A stretch of 64,000 nt of DNA from Amylostereum areolatum (Eukaryota > Basidiomycota > Agaricomycetes > Russulales > Stereaceae), in the NCBI GenBank assembly GCA_012932865.1, contig SAXG01000022.1:124001-188000 (forward strand), read 5' to 3'. A program made the translations under genes and the position numbers. The notes beneath the pieces were generated by a model. That model worked only from the letters and a program-made list of their open reading frames with translations. It was not told where the DNA came from and ran no database searches. Positions 21,674 through 32,304 of this stretch are shown here, one piece after another. Numbering within the stretch: the first letter of the stretch is position 1; each line of letters opens with the position of its first letter.

Positions 21674-23266
21674 ATGTCTCGTCGACGTTACATAACCCTG
21701 CCATCGCGTCCGCCATCACTTTCTGCAGAAAGTCTTGAGGCATTGCACTCAAGTTTTTCCAATTACCTGGCCAACACTCTGTCGGCCGTCAACGACCATG
21801 CGACGGAGTACCCTCGAGTAACGATCTACACGGGTCTCGCAGGCAAGTCTCTGTTTCCCTGACTTTTCAACGTCATTGACCTCATTTTCTGCCCAGGGAT
21901 ATCGCTTTTGAACCATCACCTCGCGTCATCCTTTCCCCACCTAACCTCTCAAGAATCAGCCCACTCCCAGCTCGTCCATGCGCTCAGCGCGGACCCACTA
22001 CGAACACCAACGCACGGAAATAAAGTCGGATTTCTTGACACAAGCGTCGGACCCGCGACGCTCGTCCTCTACTACCAACTTGCTCATTACGCGTCATCAC
22101 TCCGCATCTCTACGTCCACACCTCCATTTTCGCAGCGTGAATGCGCCTGGTGTGCACGATTGTTGTCAGATGCGGTTACGGTGGCGCAGCAAGACGTGGA
22201 CGGGGCGGCAGAGGAGGACGGGTGCGAAGTGCTGTACGGGCGTGCTGGGCTGCTTTACGCTCTCCTCCTCCTCCGACAATCTCTCCCACAGGCATCGTCC
22301 TCATCATCATCTTCCGGCACGCCCAACGGCCTAGACGAGCTGAAAGCCCTCGTCTGGCCCCTTACTCACTCTTCGACGCTCAAGACCCTCGTGGATGACA
22401 TCATCCGAAGAGGGACGGCGGGCGCAGCACAATTTGCACAGGAGACCAAGGTTGGCGACGGTCCAGGGCTGATGTGGACGTGGCATGGGAAGCGCTACCT
22501 CGGCGGCGCGCACGGCGTTGGTGAGCTTTGCTTTCCTACAGTCCTTTCCAGTATCCTCGTCTCCCTCTCCGTCCTTTCGTAGCACGAGGCTGATTTCATA
22601 TCTGTACGGCATATAGCCGGCATCCTCGACGTCATCCTACATGCCCCTTCTCACATTGTTGCGCCCCACAAATACGTCATCACCCAGACGCTTACCTACA
22701 TGCTCTTCCTCCAAGATGACCACGGAAACTGGCCAACCCACGCGAGCGTACTGCTTCACCACCATCCAAGCCCGCCTCCAAGCGACCTCGTCCAATGGTG
22801 CCACGGCGCGTCTGGCGTCATCCCGCTCCTCGCGACCGCGCTCTCCCTCCCCTCTCTCTCCTTATCGTCGGACCTGAGGAGTGCCTTGCAACACGCAATA
22901 GCCAGGGCGGGAACCCTCGTTTACGCCCACGGACTTCTTCGGAAAGGCGGCGGCCTGTGCCACGGCGTCGCGGGGAGCGCATGTGCCCTCTTCGCGCTCG
23001 CAGACTGTGGGGCTCTACCCCCGGCCGCCCGACAACGCTACCTGTGGCACGGACTCCATCTCGTGCAATGCTACGTCGAGCTCGCGCCGCGCAACGCGTT
23101 CAACACGCCCGACCGACCGTGGAGTCTGTACGAAGGCTCGGCGGGGATGTGTTCCGTGCTCGCGTGGTTGCTGGGACGCATGGATGCGATGCGTGGAGAG
23201 CACAGAGCCAGAGTTCCTTTGCGGAGTGCGTTTCTCGGGTGTGCCGATCTCATGGTGGGTTCGTGA
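21674..23266 (+). CDS. LanC-like protein (LANCL family)
   Basis: Eukaryotic relative of bacterial lanthionine synthetase C; animal LANCL proteins bind zinc and glutathione and add glutathione to dehydroamino acids in proteins. Three exons: 21674-21842, 21897-22520, 22617-23266; 480 residues. Zinc ligand motifs are present: WCHGASG (Cys) and GLCHGVAGSA (Cys-His), within the alpha/alpha barrel; also GGAHGVAGIL in the middle, the usual GxxHG repeat. The first intron starts with GC (GCAAGT...CAG) instead of GT; the frame only closes with this site. No lantibiotic precursor-like gene lies nearby, so a housekeeping role is more likely than a biosynthetic one. Confidence 0.9.
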
Positions 23267-23597
23267 CCATCAGTGATCATTGGGTGGGTTGTTTTCCTCT
23301 GTCGTTTCTGTCTTCATGTTATCGCGGATCATCTGCTTCTCTTCGCATCGGGCTTTGTTGTACGCTATTCAATGGGTCATCTCTCGCAATGCATCCTCTT
23401 TCTCTGTATCCTAGGGGGGTACTAGGCCTGGCCCTAAGTTGTTCAAGTATACTTACAGCAATCAAGCATGAACAAGACCTATGGGAGGCCGAGCTCGGTG
23501 ACAAGCTCGCCTTTGTTCAGGTGAGGAATCCCGATATCACAAGCAGAACATATATTCACTCGAGCACAAAGAGCAGTTGGGGGCAAGACCCTACAAC
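23267..23597. other. Convergent intergenic region
   Basis: About 330 bases between the stops of the LanC-like gene and the NmrA-like gene. Nothing recognised. Confidence 0.4.
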
Positions 23598-24855
23598 CTA
23601 CTTGTACAAGGCAATCCTCTCCAAATCAGGTCCCGCGCCCTTATGGTCGCTCACCGTCTTCAGCAGACCAGTCTTCCACGACCCGTCGTACTTATTCTCC
23701 CGCATCCAAGACGCGAGCGTGTGCCCGTTCGGATTGACCTTCCTAACCCACTCCATGTCCCTAGTGACGAGGTCATCCGCGTACGCGGACCACCACCCAC
23801 TGAAGTTCTGCTTCCAGGTCGTCGAGCCGGCGCCCTTGGTCCTCTCTCCAGACGCCACAGGGATGTCCGGGTCAATGAGGTTCGTGAACCACTGCTCGAG
23901 CGTCTGCGGTGCGTAGATGGCAGGCATGCATGTGACCTCAGTGAAGGTGCGCGCAAGAGCCGCACCAGACACCATTTCACTCGCGATCGCAAGGTTCTGG
24001 CCGGACGTGGCGGCGGGGTGGTCGAAGGTGTAGCGCACAAAAAAGCCAATGTCGGACAAAGAAACCATAGGGGCGTGTCCTCCGCCCAAAGGAGAGGCGA
24101 AGACGTGGGTGCCATCGGGGCGTTTATAAAGCGGTCCAAAGCTGTACTATGTGAAAGGTGAGCAAGAATCTTGTGTATGGCGGAGACGCATCGCTCACCG
24201 ACTGAAGGTGCGCATCCATGTATGGCCCCGTGGTGATCACCGTCCAGGCCATATCCTCGTTGGATGGCTGCGCCGACATCCACTCGCTCACGATCGCCTT
24301 GCCGTCCATGTGGTCTGTTTTGTACTTCGGATCGTATCCGCCCTGCTACAGATCCGAACAGCCCATGGTCAATTCAATTCCACATCTCCATGATGAAGAA
24401 ATCACAACAGACTATTTACCTTGAAGAGATGGTCGAGCCCACTCCAGACATACTGCTTGACTGTGCCGACTTGCTTCGCGAGCTCGAAGGTGCGGATCCC
24501 GACCCAGATCTCCGTCGCCTCGCCAACATTGAAGTTGTCGGTGTTGACGAAGGCGCCGTATGCGCCTTGAAGCGCCTTTTGGACAACGGCCATGTCGGTG
24601 AACGAGCCTATTTAGTATATGTGGTGAGCAACACGTCCATTGATGCGGTGTCGTTGGAGTCTCACCTGTGATCAGTTCGACACCCTGGGCAGCGAGCTCC
24701 TGGGCCGACTTGCTCGTGGGATCGCGCGTGAGCCCGCGCACAGCGTAGGGAGAGGGAGATCCGTCAGAGGCGGGGGCGAGCAGTTTATCGACGACAGCAC
24801 GTCCTTGAGCGCCAGTAGCGCCGATAACGAGGATGAGTTTCTTGGAGGCAGCCAT
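23598..24855 (-). CDS. NmrA-like NAD(P)-binding family protein
   Basis: Atypical short-chain dehydrogenase-like protein; relatives are either redox sensors such as NmrA or reductases. Exons, minus strand: 24855-24666, 24607-24420, 24345-24199, 24146-23598; 357 residues. The Rossmann motif GATGAQG is at residues 12-18 (LILVIGATGAQGRA), followed by TRDPTS typical of the NADP-contacting second strand. The later part has TTGPYMDAHL and SLSDIGFFVRY, both usual in NmrA-like proteins. The classical Tyr-x3-Lys catalytic pair is not evident, in line with the NmrA branch. Substrate unknown. Confidence 0.85.
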
Positions 24856-25820
24856 ATCGTTGGTGGGTTGGTTGAAATACCAGATGGTGGGGATGTTCTG
24901 ACCTCCACCGCAGATGCCAGCAACCTATTTATTCTCTCGGTCACCTTCCGTTTTTGACCTCCAAAAGCAACTTGAACCGGGCGTGCCACACGCTCGACTT
25001 AGTCACGGAGAACGACCTCGGGCATGACCTCGGGCATCTGCCTGTTCTTCAACGTCGAAGGTTTCCTCTATCCTTTCCTGGATATGTTATACTAATACTC
25101 GATTGGAGGTGGACTCCCAAATGAATGGCCCCAGGTGACAAATGGCCAGTCCCCGACGTGTCAGACTCGGCCGTCGTCGCAGCCGGTGAGCTTCGTAAGT
25201 GCGGCCGGTCCTTGAATGCCGCGTAACTATTGCGACGAGGGAGAGACGCTGGTCATGCGGGGGCACAAGACGAAGGGGAATGTGGTGGTCATTAACTCGC
25301 AGCAACTACGACACATCCAAACATGGCGTGGGGCGTCTACTATAGCATATTAATGCGCTCACACGCCGTAGGTGGAAATACCGTTGATCAAGGTTGGTTT
25401 TTTAGAGCTCCTGGATATCGAGGCTTCGATTCCGCTGTTCACCCAGGAAGAATTCACACCGAATCAGCAGGTTGTCGGGAAAGGTTCCGCTGTCCAGCAG
25501 CGCCGAGCTGCTGGAGTTGACTATCTTGCATTTGATGGCAGTTGGTTGAGCGGAAAGTAAGCATTCACTCCGATATCGTGGACGTATAGGACATCCATGG
25601 TCATTGTTGGTAGATATGGGTCGTCTCGGAACAGTGGGAGGACGGGAGAGCGCTCTGTCGAAGTTGCACACTCAGGCTCCTCCGGGTTGTCCACTGGAGT
25701 CACTTTCCGAGTCTTCATTCATCTAACTGCTTTACAATGACGTGGAGGTAGGGCATTTGCAATGGTATTCGCCGGGTCCGGCAATTGTGTCCCCATCCAT
25801 CCAAGGCGGTGCCACGTGAC

Positions 25821-25822
<2 letters not shown>
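24856..25822. other. Gene-poor region
   Basis: No supported gene. A 60-residue frame at 25372-25560 has a protein-like look (IPLIKVGFLELLDIEA) but begins with GTG and has no family match I know; it may be a gene remnant. Confidence 0.35.
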
Positions 25823-25854
<32 letters not shown>

Positions 25855-25887
25855 ATTACATTTGTATCCCGCGTCACCACGTGACGG
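25812..25887 (-). mobile_element. Minimal poly(A) retroposon with 11-bp target-site duplication
   Basis: A run of 31 T (25823-25853) is followed by 23 bp ending in GCGTCA, and the whole 54-bp insert is flanked by the perfect direct repeat CCACGTGACGG (25812-25822 and 25877-25887). Read on the minus strand, this is a very short 3' end plus a poly(A) tail, the typical product of 5'-truncated target-primed reverse transcription by a LINE. The source element is not in the window. Confidence 0.75.
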
Positions 25888-26306
25888 AATTGATCTTGAG
25901 TTGGAGCGACCCCAAGCTTGCTTTCCACTTCCACAGTACAGGTCCCAGCTTCTCTACTCATCGCCCTAAGGCAGAGTCAAGATGGGCACTTCCGTCGATG
26001 ACCCGCTCCTACGCCGACGCTAATGGCCTGTCACGGCCCTGTGCTAGTTATCCGACAGTTCGCTGTGAATCCTGTGATGGAACCAGCTGAAGACAGTCAT
26101 CATCGTCATCAGCATCGACCCCGTCTCGGACGACGCAGTGCGCAGGCTTCTCTCGCTCGCGGAAGCTGGTGCACGCTGGTGCACGGGTGCTAACCGGCGT
26201 TCGAAAGGTGGCTTATTCCGATTTACAGCTACGCCCAAAGCATTAAACCGGCGAACGTGCTCATGATCGCGCTTTGTCTCGCATTCAGTATTCACCGCCC
26301 GGACCT
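25888..26306. other. Intergenic flank of the composite transposon
   Basis: About 420 bases with no gene I can support, ending at the target-site duplication of the 16.5-kb element. Confidence 0.4.
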
Positions 26307-26314
26307 GGTTCTAC

Positions 26315-26331
26315 AGGACCCCTGAAAATGG
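26315..26331 (+). repeat. Left terminal inverted repeat (17 bp)
   Basis: AGGACCCCTGAAAATGG, matched exactly by the reverse complement at 42832-42848. It continues here into a run of G and AGGCCGGATC, which the right end does not share. Confidence 0.8.
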
Positions 26332-26460
26332 GGGGGGAGGCCGGATCAAAATTTTTGTTTTGGAGGCTTAGACCATAGGATTATTTTCAATTTTTTTTGT
26401 ATTTTCATCGGATAAAATCCGTTTTTTTCTCAAAAAATGTCGATTTTCATTGGATGCGTG

Positions 26461-26580
26461 ATCTGGCCTCCAGAAAGCCAAAATTTCGTCGGATCACCAC
26501 ATCTGGCCTCTAAAATGCCAAAATTTCCTTGGATTGTCACATCTGGCCTCAAAAACCCCTAATTCTCCTCGGATTCTATA
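26461..26580 (+). repeat. Three 40-bp tandem subterminal repeats
   Basis: Units start at 26461, 26501 and 26541, each opening with ATCTGGCCTC and containing a CCAAAATTTC-TCGGAT-like core; the third is the most diverged. Sequences of the same type occur in the palindrome centre. Arrays like this near the end of a DNA transposon usually bind the transposase. Confidence 0.75.
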
Positions 26581-26625
26581 GATTAAGCCTCTGAACAGGC
26601 TAACGGCTGTCGCGTATACAATGCA

Positions 26626-26964
26626 CTACTCATCATCGGGTGGTGCCTCCTTCTTAATTTGAGACTGACGCAGACATCCCAGCTCCGTAACGGCAGCCTT
26701 CTGCGCCGCATGGCGTTGAAGCCTGTTGAAAACTGCGAACGACTCGGAATCGAGCTTCACGTGGTGCTGATTAGCTCGCATTGTGGGTGGGATGATGCAA
26801 GAAAGGATGCATTGCTGGGTGAGAAGGTCGTCTTTCGGAGTGTTATCTTCGAGATCAATAGATGTCAGGGCGGTAGCTTTGAAAATGCATCCTGCCCACT
26901 GCATCATGCACCTCATCCACTTTGCAACATGCCGTCCCACTCCATGTGTCAAGATACAGTCCAA
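26626..26964 (-). CDS. ORF of unknown function in the left-only segment
   Basis: An open minus-strand frame that reads like protein: a Cys/Met/Trp-rich start, then CIIPPTMRANQHHVKLDSES and a helical, Ala/Gln-rich end stopping at 26626. No ATG starts it, and the left arm of the palindrome begins less than 100 bp upstream, so it is probably the 3' end of a gene whose 5' part was lost. No family recognised; it may belong to the element that contributed the outer ends. Confidence 0.4.
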   Translation of the reverse strand: MDCILTHGVGRHVAKWMRCMMQWAGCIFKATALTSIDLEDNTPKDDLLTQQCILSCIIPPTMRANQHHVKLDSESFAVFNRLQRHAAQKAAVTELGCLRQSQIKKEAPPDDE

Positions 26965-27629
26965 ATGCAGATGATGTCTGTTAGTATTGCCGAAACTGAC
27001 AGAAGACAGTCACAGATCAGGGCCCTAATATACAAAAATTTTGCCGACAGGCCCAAAACTTCGACACTGGAGCCAAGTAGTTTGGACCCGGTTCAGAACC
27101 GGTTCAGACCCAGTTCGGAACCCCTCCTTCAGCCCACCTCTGAACCTAGTTCCGAACTCTCCTCCTAATCACGCTTGTCACATTCCGTGACCAGTTCAGA
27201 GGTTCCGAACTCCTGCCCAAAATGAGATGGACAGTTCTAAACAGGTTCTGAACCAGTTCCGAACGTTTGAACTTCAGTTCTAACTAAGATTTGAGTGAGG
27301 AGCCAGCACGTGGTTCCTTCCCCCATCTCACGTGCCCAAAAGATAGTATGAACGCGACTTGAAAGCTTGAACGACTATCTACATCCCCGCTGTATTCTCA
27401 TGATCCCTCTACTACATAATTGAACTCATTGAACCTGGTGGCCTTGAGTCATAGTTACCACAAGTCCACCAGTGAATCCCTCTGCAACATTTTTGGCCAC
27501 TTCGCAACATTGTAATGGTGTGGCCAAAGGCCTTTTGGGCCACAAGTTGAGCTGCACTCAGTCATATAAACGAACCCCCACCTACGATGGCAACCTCTCC
27601 CTCTCTGCGAGTCTCCGCTTCACCATACA

Positions 27630-30102
27630 ATGCAATCCGACGCCCCTCCGCAATCTTCAATATGCAGCAAGAGCGAGTGCTCTCAGCCTGTTGTCACGTC
27701 CATGGCGACTGGCTATAACGATTCCGAGAATGCAGGCCGGTGGTATGACACGGTGTGTGCGCTCTAAACCTGCTATAGTGTTCTGTTGCTTATACAGCCT
27801 ATCTCAGTGCTCAAACAGTCATTTCACGTGGCGTGATGATTTAGAACGCCATGTTGACCCGCCTGCCCCTGGCGTGCGCTCGCAGTCACAGAAACTAGAG
27901 GCGCCGTGCGATGGTCCTGGGTGTAACGACCGAGCACTCGGTAAGTCTGGGAAGAAGGGATCTTCCAGGCGGAAGCGACATCAAGGTTGCACATTCAAGT
28001 TCTGCGTAGACTGTTGCAAGGCTCACCAACGTTGCATTCGACAAGGTTGCCGTGTCAAAACGCACTCGGTGACCTTCACACCCAAGAAGCCTAATCGGTT
28101 TTTGTCGACCATCACTCAACCTTTACCACCACTCCCTGCTCCCATCTTCTCGCCGACTCCTCCATCTGCATCTTTCAGCTCATATGCTGTCAACTCACGC
28201 CAACCCGGTGCTTTGCCACATTTACCCACCCCCATTCAAGCGCAAGAAGCTGCTCCAAACTTGCACGTGCACAGTCACGGTGGCCTTCCAGGTGCCGATG
28301 TTGATGAGTCCGAATGGTATGACCCCACCTCCTTCGACGAGTCCGTCAACTCAGATTACTTGACCTTGGCCAAGTCTCCTCTCCCCGACCCATCCCATCC
28401 CACAACTCTACCTCCTGATGCAGATTCCCAGCCACCCACTTCCCCTATTTCCGGTACTTCTTTCTCGCAAGACACGTCATTTGCTGGCACTAGTACCACT
28501 GCCAATGATTTCGATTTTTCTGCCCTACTCTCATCCTGGGCCGAAGGCGACACCAACACGAAGATTCCATTCGACTTTGATGTCGATTTTCCACCATTTG
28601 ATTTCGGCTCGCACAACTTTGAGTTTGCAGACGAACTTCCTTCTTCAATCCATCCCCCCCTTCCTGTGCATACTGTGGACGAGTCCAGCGACCACCTTGA
28701 CCTCTTAACTCCCCTCCCCGGGCCCTCACTGGTCCTGACAGCTCCGGTTCCAACGTCGTCCGAACCCTTGATTCTCCCCTCTGCTAGCCCGCCGGTTTCA
28801 CATGCCGATGACAAAATTTCCCACCCCAAGACCACTGCCAGCTCCAATTCGGCTGCTCTGTCTCTGACAACGACATCCGCAAAGTCGACGACTCAGACTT
28901 TAGCAGAGTTGCCGAAGCCAAAGCGATCCAACAAGCCTTCCAAGCCCAAGCCATGTACGACAGCGAGCACTTCCCTAGCCACTGCCAGCAGTACCACTGG
29001 TGCTCCCGTACCCCGGCAACGCCCTCTACGTGAGGAGCACTACAATGTTCGTCAATCTGCAATTGAGGAGCATCAGTCATCAACGTCAATCATATCCGAG
29101 TGTGAGGCTCGTGCGAAGGCTCGAAAGGAGTCAATTAACCTTCTGTACTTTCGGAAGGTATGTTTTTGATGTGTTATTATCCTCCTCAATTGGCTAACGA
29201 ACCCCTAGGATGACACCGAACCTCAGTCCTTATCAATTGCATGCAAATACTTCCCCCACTTTTGCATGGACGACTGTTCTCCTGCAATCCGTAAGATTCT
29301 CGGCATCGTAGAACCAGACTCTCTGTTCGAAAGGTACGATCCTCGTCGAGGCCAGTGGATCATCTGCGAGATCCGTACAACGGAGCTCATCACGACTGGT
29401 CAAACCCTCATGTATCGGTCATTCGAGGCACGCACCGACCTACAATCCATGGCCCGTCACGAATCCATTCTCAAGCAGGCGACATCACCACAGACCCCTT
29501 CGCGCAAGCGTCCCTTCTCCCAAATCATGGACACCATTTCTCCTGCTCAAGGTCGGTCACCGGTTCGCCCCCGCACCGATAATCATACACCAGCCACTGC
29601 AGTCGCCTCTTTCTCTGAGGAGTCGTTCACCCCCGCGATCCCTTCCGACTATTCGGAGTCATCCACTCCCGCGATCCCCTCCGACTACTCCGAGTCGTCG
29701 ATCCCACAATCTCCATCGGCTCTGTCGACGCCTTCCACTCCATGCCCGACTCCTCGGGCTGCCTCACCCCCACCAAACAACAACCATCTCGAGGATCCTG
29801 ATGCTGCCTTACGCACGACACCCATGACACCTTGGTCCGAGTCAGGTTGGCCGCTGATGTACTTTCGTTTCATGGCGGAAGGGTTTCAAAAGTACGAAGA
29901 TCTGAAGGGTCTTAGCCATAAGGAACGGGTGGCTGCGGCCTTTCCAGGATACAAGGTTTCGAAGGCAGGGTGGAGTACCTACTACAGCCATGGGTGGAAG
30001 GTATCCTCGCCAGAGCTGCAAGACCAGTACGCCGAGCTCGCTGCCAGGTCGACAAAGATGGCTCTCTGGAAATCATTCTATGATGATGTGAGAGGGTTAT
30101 GA
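27630..30102 (+). CDS. KDZ-associated cysteine-cluster protein, left-arm copy
   Basis: Three exons: 27630-27754, 27798-29157, 29209-30102; 792 residues, frame closed throughout. N-terminal third: zinc-binding-like cysteines and histidines (CSKSECSQ, CDGPGCNDRALGK, CVDCCKAHQRCIRQGC). Middle: long low-complexity Ser/Thr/Pro region. After the second intron: DDTEPQSLSIACKYFPHF, then a 14-residue tandem repeat (PAIPSDYSESS), and a conserved C-terminal block (WPLMYFRFMAEGFQKYEDL, AAFPGYKVSKAGWSTYYSHG). I know this kind of protein as a companion of the KDZ transposase-like genes in basidiomycetes, inferred to be a DNA-binding partner; the exact role is unknown. Start chosen at the first ATG that keeps the cysteine cluster intact with the first intron. 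Confidence 0.65.
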
Positions 30103-31574
30103 TTACTTTCGACACTGCTGTTTTTTTCTCTAATTGATCTATATACATAATACAATGTTGCCTATCGAAACCGCGTCCACGTCTGTCTGATCCCGCCCGC
30201 CCGTGTCCGTCCCTAACCCACTCCCCGCCCCCGCTCGCCTTCTCATTCTCATTCCCACCCGCCCACCTGCTCGCCTTGCCTCGCAAACACCCCTACCACA
30301 GCTCCTTGGCCGCTCTCGTCGCCATCCCCGTCCCCTGCACGCCCATCAGTGCAGCCTCCTGTCCCTCGCACGCGCGCATGCTCATGAAGTGCACGCCCCG
30401 AACGTGAGGTACACGTTCCCAACCTCGGCGCAAAAGTCAGTGCGAAGCTAGAGCAAAAGTCGGTGCGAAGCCAGAGGATGCAAGTAGGGTTGGAGTCGAG
30501 GAGGGAAGGGGAGGACCCACCACTGCTCATGGCCGTCATCCTGGATCTACTCGGGACGCGCGCACGACAATGGGTATTCCGCAAGGTAACACATGGGCGC
30601 GATCACGAGGTTTCTGCCCGCCGAGTCGCTCGCAATGTCGCTCGATGTGAACCTGGGGGAGTGCACGAAGGGAGGCGTAGCCCGCGTGCGCGGCAGGGAA
30701 CGTGGTCACGGGCTCCTGGAGCGCTGCTTTTGATAGGCGGTACTTGAGCGTCAAGGTGCGAGGTCTATTGAGCTACGCAGATGAAGAAACTCACCGAGGT
30801 AGTTGACAGGAGTCAGCCAACAAGTGGGTCTGCCAGAAAGAATGAGAAAGGGGGGAGACGTGGCTCAATGCATCTCGTCGCTGTTGCCGACGGTGAGTGT
30901 GCGTCGCCGGCGTCATTGGAATCTGTTTCCAACGTGTTGTGATTGGCTGACACAATTACGCAGCCAAGGCGTCACGACACGTCGACACCGTCAACAGCGA
31001 ACACGGGCTTGGGGCATGCATCAACCAATCAGGTGCGAGGGGGAAACCCCTTTCCTCCTCGCACCTGATTGGCCGATGCATGCCCCAAGCCCGTGTTCGC
31101 TGTTCGTGACACCCCCCATGCTCACCGAAGAACAGAATCCACCAACGCAACCCCGCGAAAGCCCCCCTCCACATCCACATCCACCTCCACCCACCTGCGC
31201 CCCCACCGATACCGCCAGCGTTCCCAATCCTTCACACGCGACAGGCTTCCGCAAACGCACGCCTACCGCGTCCACCTCCACCCGGAGCAGCGTCAAGTGG
31301 GCGCGAACCCCGTCATCGTCATTGTCCCCCACGACCCGCCGCGCGTCCCAACGCCTTCAGGAACGACGCGACCGGGCTCTGGGACACCTGCCCGACGTCC
31401 CAAGAAAACCTAGCAGACGACGGCCGCGGTTCGCGAGCGCACCGTACCTCCCAACGCCCCTGCGGCAGTCTCGCATCGCCTCCCCCACCCCGTCCTCCTC
31501 CTCCTCCTCCTCGTCCACATCGTCCTCCTCTAAACCCTTCCCCCATTTCTTCCCCGAGCCCGGAGCCAGAGCCC
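30103..31574. other. Left-arm region with degraded coding-like pieces
   Basis: On the minus strand, the mirror of 38311-39782 shows short coherent peptides in shifting frames (described in that entry). On the plus strand the frame ending at 31411 has a protein-like end (VIVIVPHDPPRVPTPSG, then GTPARRPKKT). No family recognised. Confidence 0.3.
30993..31104. repeat. 112-bp hairpin (48-bp arms), left copy
   Basis: AACAGCGAACACGGGCTTGG at the left is repeated as reverse complement at the right, with only a few mismatches and a loop of about 15 bp (GGGAAACCCCTTTCC). It can form a long stem in DNA or RNA, or be a tiny foldback element. The mirror copy is at 38781-38892. Confidence 0.8.
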
Positions 31575-32181
31575 ATGGTCTGCGATCCGTCCTTGTCCTC
31601 CGCCGCCCCTCCTGTGCCTGAGCAGGCACCTTTCGCGCTCACCGAGGCCCACGTGCGCGCGCTCCAGAAGGACCTCGACGCGCTCCGGGCCTGTGAACGC
31701 GCGCTCGAGTCAGAGGTGGAGGAGTTGCGGGGTGATAGATGGGCGATGGCCGTGGACATGGAGGCGCTGCGCGAGCGGGGCGCAGCGGGGCAGGTGGCGC
31801 TGGACAGGTTGCGGGGGATGGTGGACGAGGTCGTGGCCCTGCGCACACTCAAGCGGCAGCGGACGGACGAGCGGCAGGTGCTGCAGGCCGAGCTCACCAA
31901 CATGAAGGCGAGGGAGCACGCGTGGACGGCGGAGTTGGCGGCGTTGCGGGCGCAGGTGTCGATATGACAGACGGCGCTCACCAATGCTGCGGAAACGGTC
32001 AGATGAGCTCGACGCGCTCCGGGTGCTCGAGCAGCACCGGCTCAACGAGCGCAAGATGCTGCAGTACGAGCTCGACAACGTCAAAGCCGTCAAGCACGCG
32101 TGGGCGACGGAGATGGCGGCGTTGCGCGCTCTCGATTCCTCTCCTCGAACCCCGCGGACTCGTCCTCAGTCCTTCAACTAA
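31575..32181 (+). CDS. Coiled-coil protein with an internal duplication, left-arm copy (frame break or intron)
   Basis: Two frames, 31575-31967 and 31984-32181, give a continuous heptad-rich helix: ALQKDLDALRACERALESEV, then RTLKRQRTDERQVLQAELTN and, in the second frame, RVLEQHRLNERKMLQYELDN. The second unit repeats the first about 40 residues later (AREHAWTAELAALRA / AVKHAWATEMAALRA). The change of frame near 31950-31997 could be a short intron, though none I tried keeps phase, or an indel. Upstream the same frame stays open as a Pro-rich stretch. Function unknown. Confidence 0.5.
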
Positions 32182-32304
32182 CCACCTTGCATTATTTCTC
32201 CAGCTAATGCCTGTTGAAGCACCTTCACCAGATTGTGCATCCGACCCCAAGGCTCATCACGGTGGAGAGATAGATTACAATATATTATTTGACAGGTTCG
32301 TACA

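Noticed and set aside
21674..24855. A lanthipeptide or other secondary-metabolite cluster around the LanC-like gene
   Set aside because: No precursor peptide, dehydratase, transporter or other tailoring gene nearby; the protein matches the eukaryotic LANCL type.
25372..25560. 60-residue protein-like frame between the NmrA-like gene and the retroposon
   Set aside because: Starts with GTG, has no ATG or splice support and no family resemblance.
26456..26585. CRISPR-like array (three 40-bp repeats)
   Set aside because: Repeats are contiguous without spacers and lie in a eukaryotic transposon end.
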